A stretch of 42,226 bases of DNA from a virus. The notes under the pieces were generated by a model. That model was not told the origin of the DNA, made no database searches, and worked only from the letters and a program-made list of their open reading frames with translations. This document shows, piece by piece, positions 1-6,590 of this stretch. Made by a program: the position numbers and the translations under genes. Where the stretch lies: IMG/VR virus record IMGVR_UViG_3300030090_004760, positions 1 to 42,226 of that record. One strand, written 5' to 3'. The stretch's first letter is position 1, and each line of letters begins with the position of its first letter.

Positions 1-1
1 A

Positions 2-133
2 GAAAAAGTAAAGTTAGTTAAACCAAGTTGGTTTGAAAATAAATGGTTATACTTTGGTTATGGTGCTACGCTCGGAGTTACAATAACTTTATTAGTTAAT
101 CAAGTGAGCGACGCTGTAAACATATTTGATTAG
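2..133 (+). CDS. C-terminal fragment of a membrane-linked phage protein
   Basis: The window opens inside this gene. The visible 43 codons end at TAG 131-133. They read EKVKLVKPSWFENKWLYFGY, then a hydrophobic stretch (GATLGVTITLLVNQV) and a short polar tail ending NIFD. The end of the gene at 37750-38469 has a similar layout (lysine/proline segment, aromatic residues, then a glycine-rich hydrophobic segment with GVT), so the two may be related, but this is weak. The hydrophobic stretch could be a transmembrane helix or the last strands of a small barrel. No function can be given. Confidence 0.6.
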   Translation, partial: EKVKLVKPSWFENKWLYFGYGATLGVTITLLVNQVSDAVNIFD

Positions 134-211
134 CAAAAAAAATGTATTTTGGGCTATTAGGCCATATTTATTTACGTAATCCTATGAGGGATTATAAATT
201 TGAATATTATG

Positions 212-242
212 TTGACAGATAAATTATCTAAACTAACATATT
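212..242 (+). promoter_or_regulatory. candidate sigma70-like promoter for the DUF262 gene
   Basis: A perfect TTGACA box (212-217) is followed after 19 nt by CATATT (237-242), with other AT-rich -10 choices nearby. It lies about 40 nt before the ATG at 281, which has its own AGGAG site. The flanking A-tract and GCTC seen at the 4403, 5365 and 5638 promoters are absent, so this is a weaker call. Confidence 0.4.
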
Positions 243-280
243 ATTCTAACATAATTAAATAAAAAAATAGGAGAAACATT

Positions 281-1912
281 ATGTTACAGAAATCAATCGC
301 CGAATCAGGCACATCAATACCAATTTATGAATATTTTGAATTACTCGAAGATGAGAAATCTTTTTTCTTAGAGACTAAACTTCTTGACAAAAATCATGAA
401 CCTTATGAAAATATAATTGCCATAGATAGAAAATATCTACAAAGATTATTAAAAGCTTGGGGACTTGATAAGAGTCAAGAATTCTTAACAAGTTTTTACA
501 GGGGGTTAGATAAAGCCGATTATTTCGTTGTGGTTAGTATTAAAGCAATAATAAAGGTTTTTACAGGAATTCAGAGTAGTGTAAATGACAAATCCACTAT
601 TGATGAATTTTTAAAAGAACTTGAACAACATAAATCAAATGGTGTTGAATATTTTTTAATAAATGGACAACATAGATTAGATATATTCAAAAGATTTTTT
701 CGAGGTGAAATAAATTTGAATAGTGAATTTAACGGGGGAAAACCTTTTGAAAGTGAAAAATTAATCGGAAAAAAATATAATGAATTATCTTTGAGTGTAA
801 GAATTGCATTATTGAATGCAGAACTTCCTATCGTATTTGTTACAGAGATAGGTAATTTAAGTGACTTGAAAGATATTGTAATAAAACACAATACTGGAAA
901 TTCATGGACACCTCATCAAGAAAGAATGAGAGAGACTTCATATATAGCTAGAAAATTTGCTGAACTCGACGAGGATTTAAGTCTTAAGAAAATGTTTGAT
1001 AGTATTGGTACGGCAAGTAATTATTATGCACCATCGATGAATGGTATCTCACTTTTAGCTTTACAATTATATAATATTTATCTTAATGAAAATAAAAGAC
1101 CAGAAATTCTAAGAAGAGACAATAAGGTTTTTGATGATTTAGTTAAAACCGAGTCAAGGCTTTGGTGTAGAGATACAGTAGATGATTTTTTAAAAATATT
1201 CAAAAAAACGATGGATGAAATAAATCAATCATATATTAAGTTGACAAACCTAGACAAAAAAGATAAAAGAAAAATAGATAAAGTTGTGACCACAAACGTG
1301 GGTCTATTAAAGATTTATTTCTTATATAGATTTATGTTAATGGGTAAGGTATCAACAGTTTACAATCTAGATAGGCCATTTAAAATAAATAACCACAGAG
1401 AGTTTGTAAATCAGTTTGTGATAAGTGAAGCCTTTAGACGTTCTGACAGAGAACAACTAACATCAGATGATAAACAATTATACGATAAATTACTTGAAAA
1501 GAGTAAAGACACAAATGACAAAACACTACAATCTAAAATAAACGAGGAGATAGAAAAATTGTTAGTCCGTTCCCCAAAGAATAGTTATAAGAATAGTTTA
1601 AGTTCTATGGGTAATTCGGATTCTTTAGTTCGTATTTTAGAAATTATAAAAGAGCAATTTGAGACGGAGATAGATGAAGTTCTAAAAGGTGTTGTAATTC
1701 ATGATGGTGAAACTGTTTCCTATCGAACAAAGAAAACAATATTAGAAGATAACGCTAGAAAGAACAGACCAAAAACTCTTGCTGAATATTCTAAACAAAA
1801 TCATGACTTTAGTCATTTATTAAAACCAAAGAATAAAGGTGGTTTATCTAAAATGTCTAATGTTGAAATTGAACCGTCTAGACCGAACAGAATGAGACGA
1901 GATAAGTATTAG
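281..1912 (+). CDS. DUF262 (GmrS/ParB-like) protein with C-terminal HNH-like motif
   Basis: A 543-residue protein. Two DUF262 signatures are visible: LINGQHRLD near residues 125-133, matching the family's IDGQQR motif, and HNTGNSWTPHQER near 202-215, matching the family's NTGG..L.PQE.R motif. DUF262 is the N-terminal, nucleotide-binding half of GmrSD-type type IV restriction enzymes. At the C-terminus (about 507-540) the pattern DFSH...KGG...SNVE...PNR resembles an HNH nuclease core with Asn in the third position. The layout is thus the single-chain GmrSD one. The start ATG has TAGGAGAAAC before it. The next 650 bases downstream hold no gene but a structured RNA. Possible roles are exclusion of rival phages or cleavage of host DNA; a degenerate nuclease is also possible. 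The domain call is firm, the role is inference. Confidence 0.75.
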   Translation: MLQKSIAESGTSIPIYEYFELLEDEKSFFLETKLLDKNHEPYENIIAIDRKYLQRLLKAWGLDKSQEFLTSFYRGLDKADYFVVVSIKAIIKVFTGIQSSVNDKSTIDEFLKELEQHKSNGVEYFLINGQHRLDIFKRFFRGEINLNSEFNGGKPFESEKLIGKKYNELSLSVRIALLNAELPIVFVTEIGNLSDLKDIVIKHNTGNSWTPHQERMRETSYIARKFAELDEDLSLKKMFDSIGTASNYYAPSMNGISLLALQLYNIYLNENKRPEILRRDNKVFDDLVKTESRLWCRDTVDDFLKIFKKTMDEINQSYIKLTNLDKKDKRKIDKVVTTNVGLLKIYFLYRFMLMGKVSTVYNLDRPFKINNHREFVNQFVISEAFRRSDREQLTSDDKQLYDKLLEKSKDTNDKTLQSKINEEIEKLLVRSPKNSYKNSLSSMGNSDSLVRILEIIKEQFETEIDEVLKGVVIHDGETVSYRTKKTILEDNARKNRPKTLAEYSKQNHDFSHLLKPKNKGGLSKMSNVEIEPSRPNRMRRDKY

Positions 1913-1969
1913 AAAAAAAAAATTGTATTGCGAATTATTTCATAATACTTATTAATAGTTTTTTGACAA

Positions 1970-2387
1970 TTTGGAAATCGGAAAGTACAGAGAGTAATTA
2001 ACTCTGTATGGGATTGGCTGAACAATGGGTAAGCTTTAGAAGCCCATAAGGCAATCCGCTCCAAGACTTGTGGTGAGTTGGTATTCGGCTAAATGTTGAC
2101 AATACCCTACGATAGTAGTTGGAGAAGGTACTTTCGGAAAAGATAAAGAAGAGATTCTTTAGACCTTGTTATGGGTAAGGGTAAAACTGAAATCCCATCT
2201 TAGTGGCTGAATCAATCTAAACTCAGAGAGATAAAGCAATACTACAGAGGTTATACTCACATTGACGTGAACTAACCATTCATGAGGTGAATCGACGTAA
2301 CTGTCGGGTAGTAGGTTCAAGGTAGAATAAATCTGAGCGAGAAAGTTGTTGGTAATCTCTAATCCAACATCCCCTTAAATTTCCAAA
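1970..2387 (+). ncRNA. large structured non-coding RNA, family not recognised
   Basis: A region of about 420 nt with no credible reading frame, full of long-range complementarity. Closing helix: 1970-1978 with 2379-2387 (9 bp). Left domain: 1981-1988 with 2128-2135 (8 bp) encloses a hairpin at 1987-2007, a stem 2011-2016/2052-2057 capped by 2025-2029/2043-2047, and a stem 2059-2064/2119-2124 containing 2080-2085/2101-2106. Right domain: 2150-2156 with 2354-2360 encloses 2163-2168/2318-2323, hairpins at 2171-2198, 2249-2277, 2278-2292 and 2293-2306, and 2222-2227/2332-2337, which crosses the 2163/2318 helix. Stem 2348-2352/2364-2368 has the 2354-2360 strand in its loop, a second pseudoknot. 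No RNase P, group I or group II core motif was seen. It may belong to, or resemble, the giant ornate phage RNAs (GOLLD, ROOL). The + strand is assumed from gene direction. Confidence 0.8.
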
Positions 2388-2393
2388 ACTTTA

Positions 2394-2457
2394 ATATGGG
2401 GTGGAATAATTTTTAGTTTCCACTATATTACCAAACGTAAAAATAACCACCCCATAT
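2394..2457 (+). terminator. hairpin after the structured RNA, with an alternative fold
   Basis: ATATGGGGTGG (2394-2404) pairs perfectly with CCACCCCATAT (2447-2457) across a 42-nt loop. The same left arm can instead form a shorter hairpin, GTGGAA (2401-2406) with TTCCAC (2418-2423). The two folds exclude each other. An AT-rich run follows but there is no clean U-tract, so terminator is only one reading; a processing signal or the 3' domain of the RNA is equally possible. Confidence 0.4.
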
Positions 2458-2476
2458 ATTTATATTAAATAAGAAT

Positions 2477-2534
2477 TCGACGCTCAAATGAGGTCGATAA
2501 TGAAAAGAGATTAGATGTCGTAAGAATCAATCTC
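2477..2534 (+). promoter_or_regulatory. two hairpins in the hsp20 leader
   Basis: TCGAC-G-CTC (2477-2485) pairs with GAG-GTCGA (2490-2497) around an AAAT loop with one bulged G, and GAGATT (2507-2512) pairs with AATCTC (2529-2534). They lie 35-90 nt before the hsp20 start. Neither covers the AAGGAG ribosome site, so a simple heat-sensitive lock on the site is not visible. They may belong to the upstream RNA or to mRNA processing. Confidence 0.35.
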
Positions 2535-2566
2535 AGTTTGACTAAAAGTAAACAAGGAGAAATAAA

Positions 2567-3040
2567 ATGACTAAAGTTGTTTTTAATCGCACACTCCCTA
2601 TGATTGATAGGGATTCTTTCTTAACCCCGTTTGATAAAATGTTTGACCAATTAGTTTCAGCTCAATTCCCTGAGATGACTAAAACCGTAGGTGTCAATCC
2701 AATGTCTAATACAGCATATCCTAAAGTCAATGTATATGAATACGATGACAAGGTCGGTGTTGTTGCGGAAATTCCAGGTCTTGATAAAAAAGATTTATCG
2801 ATTGACGTGGAAGATGGTATATTGACAATATCAGGCGACAAACATGGTCTATTTGATGATAAGGGTGCTAAAGTAATCAGAAGAGAGCTCAAACACTCGT
2901 CATTTAAAAGACAATTCGAACTTGGTGAACTCCTTGATGGTGAAGGCGTAAAAGCCTCTTTCAAGGATGGATTACTATCAATCGATATTCCTAAAATCGA
3001 GCCAGAAAAACCGAAGAAGCATACTGTTAAGATTGGGTAG
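2567..3040 (+). CDS. hsp20: Hsp20/alpha-crystallin small heat shock protein
   Basis: A 157-residue cytoplasmic holdase. The alpha-crystallin domain covers about residues 47-147: it starts at YPKVNVYEYDDKVGVVAEIPG, runs through LSIDVEDGILTISG, and ends in the family hallmark FKDGLLSIDIPK. The N-terminal arm contains the usual DSFLTPFDKMFDQL segment. There is no C-terminal I-x-I tail; the protein ends KKHTVKIG, where VKI may serve. Start ATG has AAGGAG 8 nt upstream. Hsp20 genes are common in T4-like phages of aquatic bacteria, where they are thought to help virion protein folding; here the gene sits in the left accessory arm, after the structured RNA. Confidence 0.95.
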   Translation: MTKVVFNRTLPMIDRDSFLTPFDKMFDQLVSAQFPEMTKTVGVNPMSNTAYPKVNVYEYDDKVGVVAEIPGLDKKDLSIDVEDGILTISGDKHGLFDDKGAKVIRRELKHSSFKRQFELGELLDGEGVKASFKDGLLSIDIPKIEPEKPKKHTVKIG

Positions 3041-3042
3041 TC

Positions 3043-3231
3043 TTGAAAATCATCAATGTCAATGATGATAGGTATGTTGTCTGTGGAACGGTGTCGGCTC
3101 AAAAGGTTACAAGTATCACTACTGACCAACTCAAAAATCAGTATACCCTAGCTGATACCGTTCTACGGAACGGTGACACGTATTACATTTGTATGAAAAT
3201 AATAAATGGAGAGTTTCAAGATATTAAGTAA
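3043..3231 (+). CDS. small hypothetical protein after hsp20
   Basis: A 62-residue product starting at TTG, two bases after the hsp20 stop. No ATG is available in frame near the start, and the tight spacing suggests translational coupling. It reads as a mainly beta, mildly polar protein (MKIINVNDDRYVVCGTVSAQ) with two cysteines, no signal peptide and no membrane segment. I do not recognise a family. Its place as the second gene of an hsp20 unit is the only clue. Confidence 0.6.
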   Translation: MKIINVNDDRYVVCGTVSAQKVTSITTDQLKNQYTLADTVLRNGDTYYICMKIINGEFQDIK

Positions 3232-3251
3232 TATATATAATATTTATTTTT

Positions 3252-4157
3252 ATGGAACGAAGTAAAAATTTTACACGATACATTGGTTTATCAGCCTTAT
3301 TCATAGCCGGTAGTGCCGCTTTTTTCTCGGTGTTTGGATTATCAAAATTATTCGCTGGAGCTTCATTATCAGTAATAATAATGGCTAGCTCTTTAGAGTT
3401 TGGCAAAATAGTTGGAGCTTCTTTTCTTTATAGGTATTGGAATAAAATAAATAATCTTTTAAAAATCTATCTAACCACAGGCGTAATCACTTTAGTGTTG
3501 ATTACATCAGCTGGTATCTTTGGTTATCTATCAAATGCTTATCAAGGAGCTACAATTAATTTTGAAAAACAAACTACGGAACTTTTAGCATTAGAAGACA
3601 GACTAGAACAATTGAATGAAGATAAAGAATTTTTAAAACAAGAACTAGAGATACAGGTCAATTCCCTACCTGAAAATTACATAACAGCAAAAAGAAATTT
3701 ACGAGAGGATTTTAATCCTCGTATCAATAATATCAATGATGATATTCTACAAATCAAATCAAAAATTAGTGACCTAGAAATCAATCTCATTGAAACTGGT
3801 GTTGATGTAGGCCCAGCAATCTATCTATCTAGAGCTTTCAACACCGACATAGATACGGTAGTTAAGTTTTTTATATTTATACTTATCTTTGTTTTTGACC
3901 CGATGGCAGTATCTTTAATTATAGCGTACAATAGAGCACTAGAGGATGATGAAAGTAAAGTTGAAAATGTCGAGAAGATATTTAAACGTTATAAAGATAA
4001 ACCAAAGGTTGATAAAATAAAAGAAGAACCCCAAGAAGAGGAAAAACAAGTTACAAAAGCAATACCAGACCCTGGTGTTATTGGTGAAATAAATACATCA
4101 CCGATTCGAACCCTACCAAAACTTGGAGGTGGAAGAGGAGCTAAAAGCGGAAGATAA
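3252..4157 (+). CDS. multi-pass membrane protein with central coiled coil
   Basis: A 301-residue protein. Hydrophobic segments lie at about 12-33, 36-57 and 70-92, then a long charged helical region (about 95-190, rich in E, K, L, Q; for example LEDRLEQLNEDKEFLKQELE) predicted as coiled coil, then another membrane segment at about 200-222 (FFIFILIFVFDPMAVSLIIA). The tail is charged and ends in a glycine/arginine-rich stretch. This fits an inner-membrane protein with a coiled-coil loop. The motif FDPMAV in the last helix recurs, as I recall, in uncharacterised membrane proteins of other T4-like marine phages. The ATG lies directly after a TATTTATT run with no clear Shine-Dalgarno site. Function unknown. 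Confidence 0.8.
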   Translation: MERSKNFTRYIGLSALFIAGSAAFFSVFGLSKLFAGASLSVIIMASSLEFGKIVGASFLYRYWNKINNLLKIYLTTGVITLVLITSAGIFGYLSNAYQGATINFEKQTTELLALEDRLEQLNEDKEFLKQELEIQVNSLPENYITAKRNLREDFNPRINNINDDILQIKSKISDLEINLIETGVDVGPAIYLSRAFNTDIDTVVKFFIFILIFVFDPMAVSLIIAYNRALEDDESKVENVEKIFKRYKDKPKVDKIKEEPQEEEKQVTKAIPDPGVIGEINTSPIRTLPKLGGGRGAKSGR

Positions 4158-4163
4158 ATTCAA

Positions 4164-4406
4164 ATGAAAAAAAAAGAAGTTATAAAAATGTCAAGGGACG
4201 AACTCTTGGATAGAGGTGTCTGTTGCGGTATAGGTTGTTACAATTGTCCTTATGACCCCCCACATAAAAAAGGTAATACATTGATAAGACCAATGGAAAA
4301 AAGAGTAAGATTAGGGCCACATTCAAAAGGTGCTAAGTCCTCACATTGGGATATGGATTATATGACCACGGAAGAATTAGAAAAATTATTTGAAAAAAGC
4401 TCTTGA
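4164..4406 (+). CDS. DUF5522-like cysteine cluster protein
   Basis: An 80-residue protein with the cluster CCGIGCYNCPY at about residues 19-29, the hallmark of DUF5522 (C-C-G-x-G-C-x-x-C-P-Y), a small family of unknown function found in bacteria. The four cysteines suggest metal or iron-sulfur binding. The C-terminal half is basic, then acidic (TTEELEKLFEKSS). Its TGA stop at 4404-4406 lies inside the TTGACA box of the next promoter. Confidence 0.8.
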   Translation: MKKKEVIKMSRDELLDRGVCCGIGCYNCPYDPPHKKGNTLIRPMEKRVRLGPHSKGAKSSHWDMDYMTTEELEKLFEKSS

Positions 4407-4432
4407 CAAGTATAGGTTTTATTTCTTATATT
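4393..4432 (+). promoter_or_regulatory. A-tract/TTGACA promoter 1, giving a leaderless mRNA
   Basis: AAAAAAGCTCTTGACA (4393-4408) holds the -35 box at 4403-4408; TATATT at 4427-4432 is the -10 box (spacer 18). Only six bases separate the -10 box from ATG 4439, so transcription should start at or next to the A of the ATG. The -35 box contains the stop codon of the upstream gene. The same block recurs at 5355 and 5628, with a variant at 9427. Confidence 0.75.
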
Positions 4433-4438
4433 ACACGT

Positions 4439-4894
4439 ATGAAAAACACAATAATATTTGACCTTGACGGAACTCTCGCTCTTATTGATAAAAGACGTGA
4501 AGTTTCAACTAATCCTAACGGTAGATTGGATTGGGGTAAATTCTTTGACCCATCCAATATTAAGTTAGACGAACCTAACCCACCTGTAATTAAAACAGCT
4601 CAGTTGTTTGCTGAACAAGGATTCAACATCGTTATCTTATCAGGTAGGTCTAATAAAACTGAAGTTGCTACTAGGTCTTGGTTGTCAAAAAACAAAGTAC
4701 CATTCAATAAATTAATTATGAGGGACTCCGAAACTAACCATTTTACACCAGACTGGGTATTGAAAAAAAATATGCTGGATGAACAACTAGATATCAATGA
4801 CGTGTTTCTTGTGGTTGACGATAGAGACAGGGTTGTTAAGCTTTGGAGGTCTTTAGGACTTACTACTTTCCAAGTAGCCGACGGTAATTTCTAG
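4439..4894 (+). CDS. HAD phosphatase, polynucleotide 3'-phosphatase-like
   Basis: A 151-residue product starting MKNTIIFDLDGTLA. HAD motif I is DLDGT (residues 8-12, two catalytic Asp), motif II is the Ser in ILSGRS (about 66-71), and the C-terminal acidic motif is VVDDRDRVV (about 124-132). The layout, with SGR in motif II, a short cap and VDDR near the end, matches the 3'-phosphatase domain of T4-type polynucleotide kinase; no kinase domain is attached. It probably repairs RNA or DNA 3' ends, or removes phosphate from nucleotides. I use ATG 4439 rather than a TTG at 4403, because the HAD motif then sits at its usual distance from the N-terminus and because a promoter places the transcript start there. 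Confidence 0.85.
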   Translation: MKNTIIFDLDGTLALIDKRREVSTNPNGRLDWGKFFDPSNIKLDEPNPPVIKTAQLFAEQGFNIVILSGRSNKTEVATRSWLSKNKVPFNKLIMRDSETNHFTPDWVLKKNMLDEQLDINDVFLVVDDRDRVVKLWRSLGLTTFQVADGNF

Positions 4895-5368
4895 ATGACA
4901 CTTAGTAAATTCGGTAAACGCCACGAGAGGACATTTGGTAAAGAAAAAGAAGAGTGGGACGGTGACTTTCGTAAACCACCAAAACCCGACTCATATTGGA
5001 CGAAGACAAAGGGAAAATGTAGATGGTGTGGTGAGATGATACTTAACAAAGATAACACCGTAAATGAACGAAGAAGTTGGCATCCAGATTGTGCCACAGA
5101 ATACATGATTATTTATCATTCAGGTGAGCAAAGAGCTTGGTTACGAAGACGAGATGGTGGAATGTGTAACCACTGCGGAGAAATCGTACGTAGGTGGGAT
5201 GTCGACCATATAAGACCATTGGTAGAGCAAAAAGGTGTCAAAGCAGAAGACTTAGATTGGAGTTATTATAGTCTTGATAATTTACAGACCTTATGTAAAC
5301 CATGTCATCGAGTAAAAACTAACTCTGAGGTACATTTAAAATCAAAAAAAAATAAAAAAAGCTCTTGA
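4895..5368 (+). CDS. HNH endonuclease with two zinc-binding cysteine sets
   Basis: A 157-residue protein starting directly after the HAD gene stop. The first cysteine set is CRWCG (about 45-49) with a later WHPDC; the second is CNHCG (about 90-94). The HNH core follows: RWDVDHIRP (about 101-108), SLDNLQ (about 126-131) and LCKPCH (about 133-138). This is the classic HNH pattern with two CxxC zinc-ribbon pairs. Such enzymes in phages are either homing nucleases or part of DNA processing; no intron or split gene is visible next to it. The gene ends KSS* with its TGA inside the next -35 box. Confidence 0.88.
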   Translation: MTLSKFGKRHERTFGKEKEEWDGDFRKPPKPDSYWTKTKGKCRWCGEMILNKDNTVNERRSWHPDCATEYMIIYHSGEQRAWLRRRDGGMCNHCGEIVRRWDVDHIRPLVEQKGVKAEDLDWSYYSLDNLQTLCKPCHRVKTNSEVHLKSKKNKKSS

Positions 5369-5394
5369 CACGTATACTATTTCTTTCTTATATT
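5355..5394 (+). promoter_or_regulatory. A-tract/TTGACA promoter 2
   Basis: AAAAAAGCTCTTGACA (5355-5370) with -35 at 5365-5370, spacer 18, and TATATT at 5389-5394. The TGA of the HNH gene (5366-5368) lies inside the -35 box. The expected start point coincides with an ATG at 5400 that opens an 8-codon reading frame. Confidence 0.75.
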
Positions 5395-5399
5395 AAGGT

Positions 5400-5426
5400 A
5401 TGAAAAATAAAGGAATAATAATATGA
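5400..5426 (+). CDS. possible 8-codon leader peptide
   Basis: ATG 5400 lies five bases after the -10 box and opens the frame MKNKGIII, whose stop TGA overlaps the ATG of the next gene (ATGA at 5423-5426). This may be a translated leader that couples ribosomes to the next gene, or simply the untranslated leader that carries AAAGGA. No independent evidence separates the two. Confidence 0.3.
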   Translation: MKNKGIII

Positions 5427-5629
5427 ATCCAAACGTAGGTAAATACACTTATAGTGAAGTTAAAGAAATGACCATATTCAGGAGATATGAACTTTTTGGT
5501 TGTCTTGAAGCTGAGGATGTAATGAAGTCAATGTTAAAAGAATCTAAAGAAGAAGCTTTCACAGGTCCTGAAGAAGAAATAGCTCAGTTGGAGCAAATGG
5601 TCGATATACACTACATTGAAAATAATTAA
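5423..5629 (+). CDS. small acidic hypothetical protein
   Basis: A 68-residue, acidic, probably helical protein (many Glu in the second half, EESKEEAFTG-like segment), with no membrane segment, cysteine cluster or family motif that I recognise. AAAGGA lies about 9 nt before the ATG. It is the only gene between promoters 2 and 3, so it may have its own transcription unit. Small acidic proteins made early by phages often bind host enzymes, but nothing here shows a target. Confidence 0.65.
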   Translation: MNPNVGKYTYSEVKEMTIFRRYELFGCLEAEDVMKSMLKESKEEAFTGPEEEIAQLEQMVDIHYIENN

Positions 5630-5667
5630 AAAAGCTCTTGACACGTATTATATTTTATTTGTATATT
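5628..5667 (+). promoter_or_regulatory. A-tract/TTGACA promoter 3
   Basis: AAAAAAGCTCTTGACA (5628-5643) with -35 at 5638-5643, spacer 18, and TATATT at 5662-5667. Unlike promoters 1 and 2, a leader of about 20 nt with AAAGGA precedes the next ATG (5693). The leader also holds TATAAATA (5672-5679), identical to the T4 late-promoter box, which a gp55-type sigma could use. Confidence 0.75.
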
Positions 5668-5692
5668 TGGGTATAAATAATAAAGGAAAAAT

Positions 5693-5893
5693 ATGACTTT
5701 CATTTACACAAAGAAAAATAATGGTAACGAACTAAAAGTTGAATACGTTCTTAGTTCTGAGTCTAATGAAATTAAGGTTGTTCAGAGTTCATTTAATGGT
5801 GAGTATCACAACGTTAGTTGGATGGCTAAAGAACATCGATTAAATCTTATGGATGAATTGGAACGTGATTATTTAAATAGGAGTGGTAATTAA
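5693..5893 (+). CDS. small hypothetical protein
   Basis: A 66-residue protein (MTFIYTKKNNGNELKVEYVL...) that alternates short beta-type segments with polar loops and ends in a charged helix (EHRLNLMDELERDYLN). AAAGGA lies upstream of the ATG. No motif, membrane segment or recognised family. It heads the run of tiny genes that leads to the tRNA-Cys. Confidence 0.65.
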   Translation: MTFIYTKKNNGNELKVEYVLSSESNEIKVVQSSFNGEYHNVSWMAKEHRLNLMDELERDYLNRSGN

Positions 5894-5894
5894 T

Positions 5895-6164
5895 ATGTAC
5901 CAAAAAATGTATATGTCAAATGATTATTTGTATAATACGACCTTTGGTGAAGCACTAAATGAGTGGTTGATTACTGAAGAGCCAGTTGTTTCAGTATCAA
6001 AATATTATACTGTTTCGTATGACCTAGATTATTCTGGTGATGTTAGGGTTCATAGAATACAAGATGAGTCTGGTACTACATTGTGGGAAAATTGGAACTC
6101 TACTTGTTGGACAGAAGCGGAAGATAAACTAATTTCAGAAATATTAATATTTGGAGGCTTATAA
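5895..6164 (+). CDS. small hypothetical protein
   Basis: An 89-residue product from ATG 5895, with AGGAG 11 nt upstream; an in-frame GTG at 5883 overlaps the previous gene and is less likely. The sequence is rich in Tyr and Trp (YYTVSYDLDYSGDVRVHRIQ, then LWENWNSTCW) and looks like a small beta fold with a C-terminal helix. I recognise no family. Stop TAA overlaps the next ATG by one base. Confidence 0.65.
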   Translation: MYQKMYMSNDYLYNTTFGEALNEWLITEEPVVSVSKYYTVSYDLDYSGDVRVHRIQDESGTTLWENWNSTCWTEAEDKLISEILIFGGL

Positions 6165-6262
6165 TGAGTTGGAGACTATTTTGGTATCGTGTGGGTGAAT
6201 TTTTAACTTTACTTTGGATATTTTTTGTATTCGGACTACTTATGGTATTAGGTAATGTCTAA
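6164..6262 (+). CDS. 32-residue single-pass membrane protein
   Basis: The product MSWRLFWYRVGEFLTLLWIF continues through FVFGLLMVLGNV, essentially one membrane helix with a short basic N-terminus. GGAGG lies 6 nt before the ATG, and TAATG couples it to the gene upstream. Stop codon overlaps the next gene. Too short for family assignment; small phage membrane peptides of this sort often act on the host inner membrane, but the role is unknown. Confidence 0.6.
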   Translation: MSWRLFWYRVGEFLTLLWIFFVFGLLMVLGNV

Positions 6263-6518
6263 TAAACATCCACTAATAGATGTTGTAATGGATTTATTTG
6301 ATGGTGTCTTACTTGATGATTATGGTTGGGAACACTACAAAGTAAAGGGTAAAGATTATGATATTAGATTTGACAGGAGTAGGTTAGAGTGGGCATGTGA
6401 TTGTCCAGCTTTCAAATTCCGTAGGAGACACAAAATTAAATATTGTAAACATATCTTAGAAATACAAGAAAGAAATCTGGCACGACGCAGTGGCCGTGCA
6501 GGTGCCAGAGTGGTCTAA
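6255..6518 (+). CDS. SWIM-type zinc finger protein, 3' end inside tRNA-Cys
   Basis: An 87-residue protein with CDCPAF (about 47-52) followed by YCKHI (about 63-67): the CxCx(n)CxH pattern of a SWIM zinc finger, which binds DNA or protein partners. Basic residues surround it (KFRRRHKIK). The last eight codons (6496-6518) lie within the tRNA-Cys gene, so cutting the tRNA free by RNase P would remove the stop codon from the message. The start overlaps the previous stop. Confidence 0.75.
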   Translation: MSNKHPLIDVVMDLFDGVLLDDYGWEHYKVKGKDYDIRFDRSRLEWACDCPAFKFRRRHKIKYCKHILEIQERNLARRSGRAGARVV

Positions 6519-6569
6519 TGGGGTGGATTGCAAATCCATTGTTCGCAGGTTCGAATCCTGTCCTGCACT
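6496..6569 (+). tRNA. tRNA-Cys (anticodon GCA)
   Basis: Acceptor strands GTGCAGG (6496-6502) and CCTGCAC (6562-6568) pair fully. The anticodon loop TTGCAAA gives GCA. The T arm contains GGTTCGAATCC. The discriminator is U (T at 6569), the Cys identity base. CCA is not encoded (CAA follows). The 5' end overlaps the SWIM gene. Confidence 0.95.
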
Positions 6570-6590
6570 CAAACAATAAAGGAATTACAA

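Noticed and set aside
1963-1991. TTGACA at 1963-1968 as promoter of the structured RNA
   Set aside because: No -10 box lies at the right distance, and the start would fall inside the first helices of the RNA.
1970-2387. RNase P RNA, group I or group II intron
   Set aside because: None of the conserved core motifs (GAGGAAAGUC-type CR, group I P7/R-S elements, group II domain V) was found, and the flanking genes are not split.
2662-3129. 155-codon minus-strand frame opposite hsp20
   Set aside because: It is the antisense shadow of a clearly recognised Hsp20 gene, with Ser-rich low-complexity content.
4895-5368. Homing HNH endonuclease within an intron
   Set aside because: The flanking genes are complete and no intron-like structure surrounds it.
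6528-6590. Upstream extension of the zinc-ribbon gene into tRNA-Cys
   Set aside because: The extension is translated tRNA sequence; ATG 6591 with AAAGGA is the better start.
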